From Cellulosimicrobium marinum (GTDB taxonomy: Bacteria; Actinomycetota; Actinomycetes; Actinomycetales; Cellulomonadaceae): DNA of 64,000 nucleotides. Positions 61,717 through 64,000 of the stretch are shown here, piece after piece. The notes under the pieces are model-generated. The model was given only the letters and a program-made list of their open reading frames with translations. It did not search any database and was not told the DNA's origin. The DNA lies in NCBI RefSeq assembly GCF_020551945.1, contig NZ_JAJBZH010000001.1, positions 314,108 through 378,107 of the forward strand. Direction: 5' to 3'. How positions within the stretch are numbered: position 1 is the first letter of the stretch; each line of letters begins with the position of its first letter. Made by a program: the position numbers and the translations under genes.

Positions 61717-64000
61717 TGGAGGGCCTGTTCAGCGCGGTAGAGCTGCACGACCCGGCGGCCGACGTCGACGCGCGCGCCGGGTTCCGGCTCGAACGGCTCG
61801 AGGTGCTCAACTGGGGCACGTTCGACCAGCGGGTGTGGGCGTTCGACCTGGACGGGCGCAACGCGCTCCTCACGGGCGACATCGGCTCGGGCAAGTCGAC
61901 GGTGGTCGACGCGGTGACGACGCTCCTCGTGCCGTCGCACCGCATCTCCTACAACAAGGCGGCGGGTGCGGGTGCGCGCGAGCGGTCGCTGCGGTCGTAC
62001 GTCGCGGGCCACTACAAGGCGGAGCGTGACGAGGCGACGGGTGCGACGCGGCACGTCGGCCTGCGCGAGCGCGGCACGTACTCCGTGGTCCTCGGGCGGT
62101 TCGCGAACCGCGGGTTCGAGCAGGAAGCCACGCTCGCCCAGGTGTTCTGGCTCGCGCCGGGGCAGACGGGCCAGCCCGACCGGTTCTTCGTCACGGCCGA
62201 CCGGCCCCTGACGGTCACGGAGGACTTCGCCGGGTTCGGCGGCGACGTGGCGGCGCTGCGGCGGCGCCTGCGCGAGTCCGGCGCGCAGGTGCGCGACCAC
62301 TTCCCCGAGTACGGGCGCGACTTCCGGCGCCTGCTCGGCATCCCGTCGGAGCAGGCGATGGACCTGTTCCACCAGACGGTGTCCATGAAGTCGGTGGGCG
62401 ACCTCGGCGAGTTCGTCCGCGAGCACATGCTCGAGCCGTTCGACGCGCAGCGCTGGACCGACCGGCTCGTCGCCCACTTCGACGACCTCACGAGCGCGCA
62501 CGACGCGGTCGTGCGCGCGACGGCACAGGTCGCCCGGCTCGTCCCGCTGCTCGCCGACTGCGACGCGCACGACGCGCTCGGACGTCGTGCGGAGGCGGTC
62601 ACGGCGCGACGGGACGCCCTGCGCGCGTTCACGGCGTCGCGGCGGGTCGCGGACCTCGACGGGCTCATCGGCGCGCTGGAGGAGCGGGTCGCGGACGGCG
62701 ACGCGCGGCGGGCGCGCATCGGCGACGAGCTCGGCGCCCTCGGGTCGGAGCGGCAGCGGCTCGAGCTCGAGCGCGCGGGCCACGGCGGGGACCGGCTGGC
62801 CGCGATCGAGGGCGAGGTGGCGCGCCGCGAGGTCGAGCGCGCCGCGCGCGAGCGCCGCGTCACCCAGCTCGCGGGGTACGCCGCGCAGGCGGGCGGGTCG
62901 TCCGGGGCCCCGGCCGACGGTGAGGGCCAGGCCCGGCAGGCCGTCGCGGACGCCCTCGTCGACGCCACCGCGTTCGCCGCGCTGCGCGCCGACGCCGACG
63001 ACGCCGCCCGCACGGTCCGCGACGACCTCGCCCGCGTCGAGGAGGAGGTGGGCGAGGTGTCGGCGGCGGTGCGCGCCGTCGAGCAGGAGACCGCCGAGGT
63101 CAAGGCCGAGCTCGCGAGCCTCGCCGACCGTCGCTCCAACCTCCCGCGCGCCCACCTCGACGTGCGGGACCGGCTGAGCGCCGGCGTCGGCCTCGCCCCG
63201 GGCGACCTGCCGTTCGTCGGCGAGCTGCTCGCGGTGCGGCCCGAGCACGAGGACTGGGAGGGCGCGGCCGAGCGGGTCCTGCGCCCCTTCGCGCTCTCGC
63301 TGCTCGTCCCGGTCGCGCACGCCGACGCCGTCGCGGCGTGGGTCGACCGGGAGCACCTGGGGCTGCGGCTCGTCTACCACCGCGTGCCGGAGCAGGTCGC
63401 GCCGCCGCGACAGGCCGACCGGCCCGACGGCGTGCTCGTCCTCGCCGACCTGCTCGACGTCCGCGCGCTCGACGACGCGCCCGCGCTCACCGCGTGGGTC
63501 GAGGCCGAGCTGGAGCGCCGCGCCGACCACGCGTGCGCCGACGACCTCGCGGCGTTCCGCCGCCTGCCGCGCGCCGTGACCCGCGCGGGCCAGGTCAAGC
63601 ACTCGCCCGACCACCACGAGAAGAACGACGTGCGCGCCGTCGACGACCGGCGCGGGTACGTGCTCGGCTGGTCCACGCAGGCGAAGGTCGACGCGCTGCT
63701 GGAGCAGGCGGCCGAGGTGACGGCGCGGCGCGACGACCTCGCGCGGCGTCGGGACGCCGTCGTCGCCCGGCGCACCGCGCTCCAGGCGCGCGCGACCGCC
63801 CTCGGGCGCCTGGACGTGTACCGCGACTGGGACGAGCTGGACTGGCGCGCCGAGGTGGCCCGCGTCGCCGAGCTCGACGACGAGAAGCGTCGCCTGGAGC
63901 AGGCGAGCGACGAGCTCGGGCGCATCGCCGCCGCGCTCACCGCGAACGCGCGCGCCCACGCCGCCCTGGAGGCCGACCGGGACGACGTCGTCGCGACCCT
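61716..64000 (+). CDS. jetC: Wadjet protein JetC (SMC/MukB-like ATPase), N-terminal 761 residues; runs off the window end
   Basis: ATG 61716 opens a frame that stays open to base 64000, so at least 761 residues; JetC is usually about 1100 residues, so roughly the last third is missing. [22 protein letters not shown] leads to Walker [18 protein letters not shown] (GDIGSGKST, residues 54-62). [22 protein letters not shown] is the conserved Wadjet block. Arms of coiled coil (residues about 270-420) surround [35 protein letters not shown], the hinge segment. Beyond this are further coiled-coil helices. JetC loops plasmid DNA by ATP-driven extrusion; small circular DNA is then cut by JetD, which must lie beyond 64000. 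Walker B and signature motifs are not in view. Confidence 0.95.
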   Translation, partial: MEGLFSAVELHDPAADVDARAGFRLERLEVLNWGTFDQRVWAFDLDGRNALLTGDIGSGKSTVVDAVTTLLVPSHRISYNKAAGAGARERSLRSYVAGHYKAERDEATGATRHVGLRERGTYSVVLGRFANRGFEQEATLAQVFWLAPGQTGQPDRFFVTADRPLTVTEDFAGFGGDVAALRRRLRESGAQVRDHFPEYGRDFRRLLGIPSEQAMDLFHQTVSMKSVGDLGEFVREHMLEPFDAQRWTDRLVAHFDDLTSAHDAVVRATAQVARLVPLLADCDAHDALGRRAEAVTARRDALRAFTASRRVADLDGLIGALEERVADGDARRARIGDELGALGSERQRLELERAGHGGDRLAAIEGEVARREVERAARERRVTQLAGYAAQAGGSSGAPADGEGQARQAVADALVDATAFAALRADADDAARTVRDDLARVEEEVGEVSAAVRAVEQETAEVKAELASLADRRSNLPRAHLDVRDRLSAGVGLAPGDLPFVGELLAVRPEHEDWEGAAERVLRPFALSLLVPVAHADAVAAWVDREHLGLRLVYHRVPEQVAPPRQADRPDGVLVLADLLDVRALDDAPALTAWVEAELERRADHACADDLAAFRRLPRAVTRAGQVKHSPDHHEKNDVRAVDDRRGYVLGWSTQAKVDALLEQAAEVTARRDDLARRRDAVVARRTALQARATALGRLDVYRDWDELDWRAEVARVAELDDEKRRLEQASDELGRIAAALTANARAHAALEADRDDVVAT

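Overview
The window comes from a very GC-rich (about 73%) actinobacterium. Mycothiol synthase, a Tad/Flp pilus locus of the Ssd-CpaF-TadB-TadC-DUF4244-TadE type, the adjacent DUF1998 helicase, an alpha-lytic-type serine protease and the many GTG starts point to Micrococcales, most like Cellulomonadaceae/Promicromonosporaceae (family placement is inference; no 16S gene is present). Most of the sequence is chromosomal backbone: housekeeping enzymes, transporters, small regulators and closely packed operons with 4-base ATGA/GTGA overlaps.

Layout. 1-5.06 kb: small enzymes (methyltransferase tail, ASCH/winged-helix protein, PPOX-fold protein, DinB-like protein, RlmC-type rRNA methyltransferase, DUF4287, STAS). 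5.06-10.94 kb: a lower-GC accessory island ending at the 3' end of tRNA-Lys(TTT). It holds a membrane-GAF protein, a 57-residue protein, a HTH protein, a frameshifted HicA-like toxin gene, a Swt1-like HEPN protein, and broken copies of two related HELGH metallopeptidases flanking a broken DUF2637 gene of the type found on actinomycete integrative elements. 11-24 kb: Fe-S assembly protein, M50 peptidase, DEAD-box helicase, Cys-type arylsulfatase with an upstream CRP/GlxR-like site, MsrB, two MarR regulators, a DHA2 exporter followed by a 78-bp perfect palindrome, and a sugar porter. 24-31 kb: a phosphate group (DUF47 protein and Pit transporter behind a PHO-box-like direct repeat, Ppk, a MutT1-like Nudix-phosphatase) and MshD. 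31-39.7 kb: MFS exporter, Cys-cluster/pentapeptide protein, acetyl-CoA synthetase, a guanidine-III riboswitch with paired SMR exporters, TrmH-type methyltransferase, malic enzyme and a HAD phosphatase. 39.8-47.2 kb: Tad/Flp pilus operons with remnants of an ECF sigma/YCII pair between them. 47.3-59.2 kb: M18 aminopeptidase, GyrI-like protein, proton pyrophosphatase, TetR, exported proteins, a methyltransferase, LysR, secreted protease and VKOR.

59.4 kb to the end: the first three genes of a Wadjet (JetABCD, MksFEB-like) anti-plasmid condensin. JetA (DUF3375), JetB (DUF4194) and JetC (SMC-like ATPase with a P-loop) overlap translationally; JetC runs off the end and the nuclease JetD would lie beyond it. 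A 25-bp inverted repeat made of GATGCR/TGCATC boxes sits just upstream of jetA beside a possible -10 element. This is the clearest defence system in the window. The next most interesting places are the decayed tRNA-Lys island with its HEPN operon, the 78-bp palindrome and the guanidine riboswitch. All calls come from reading the sequence alone; no database search was run.
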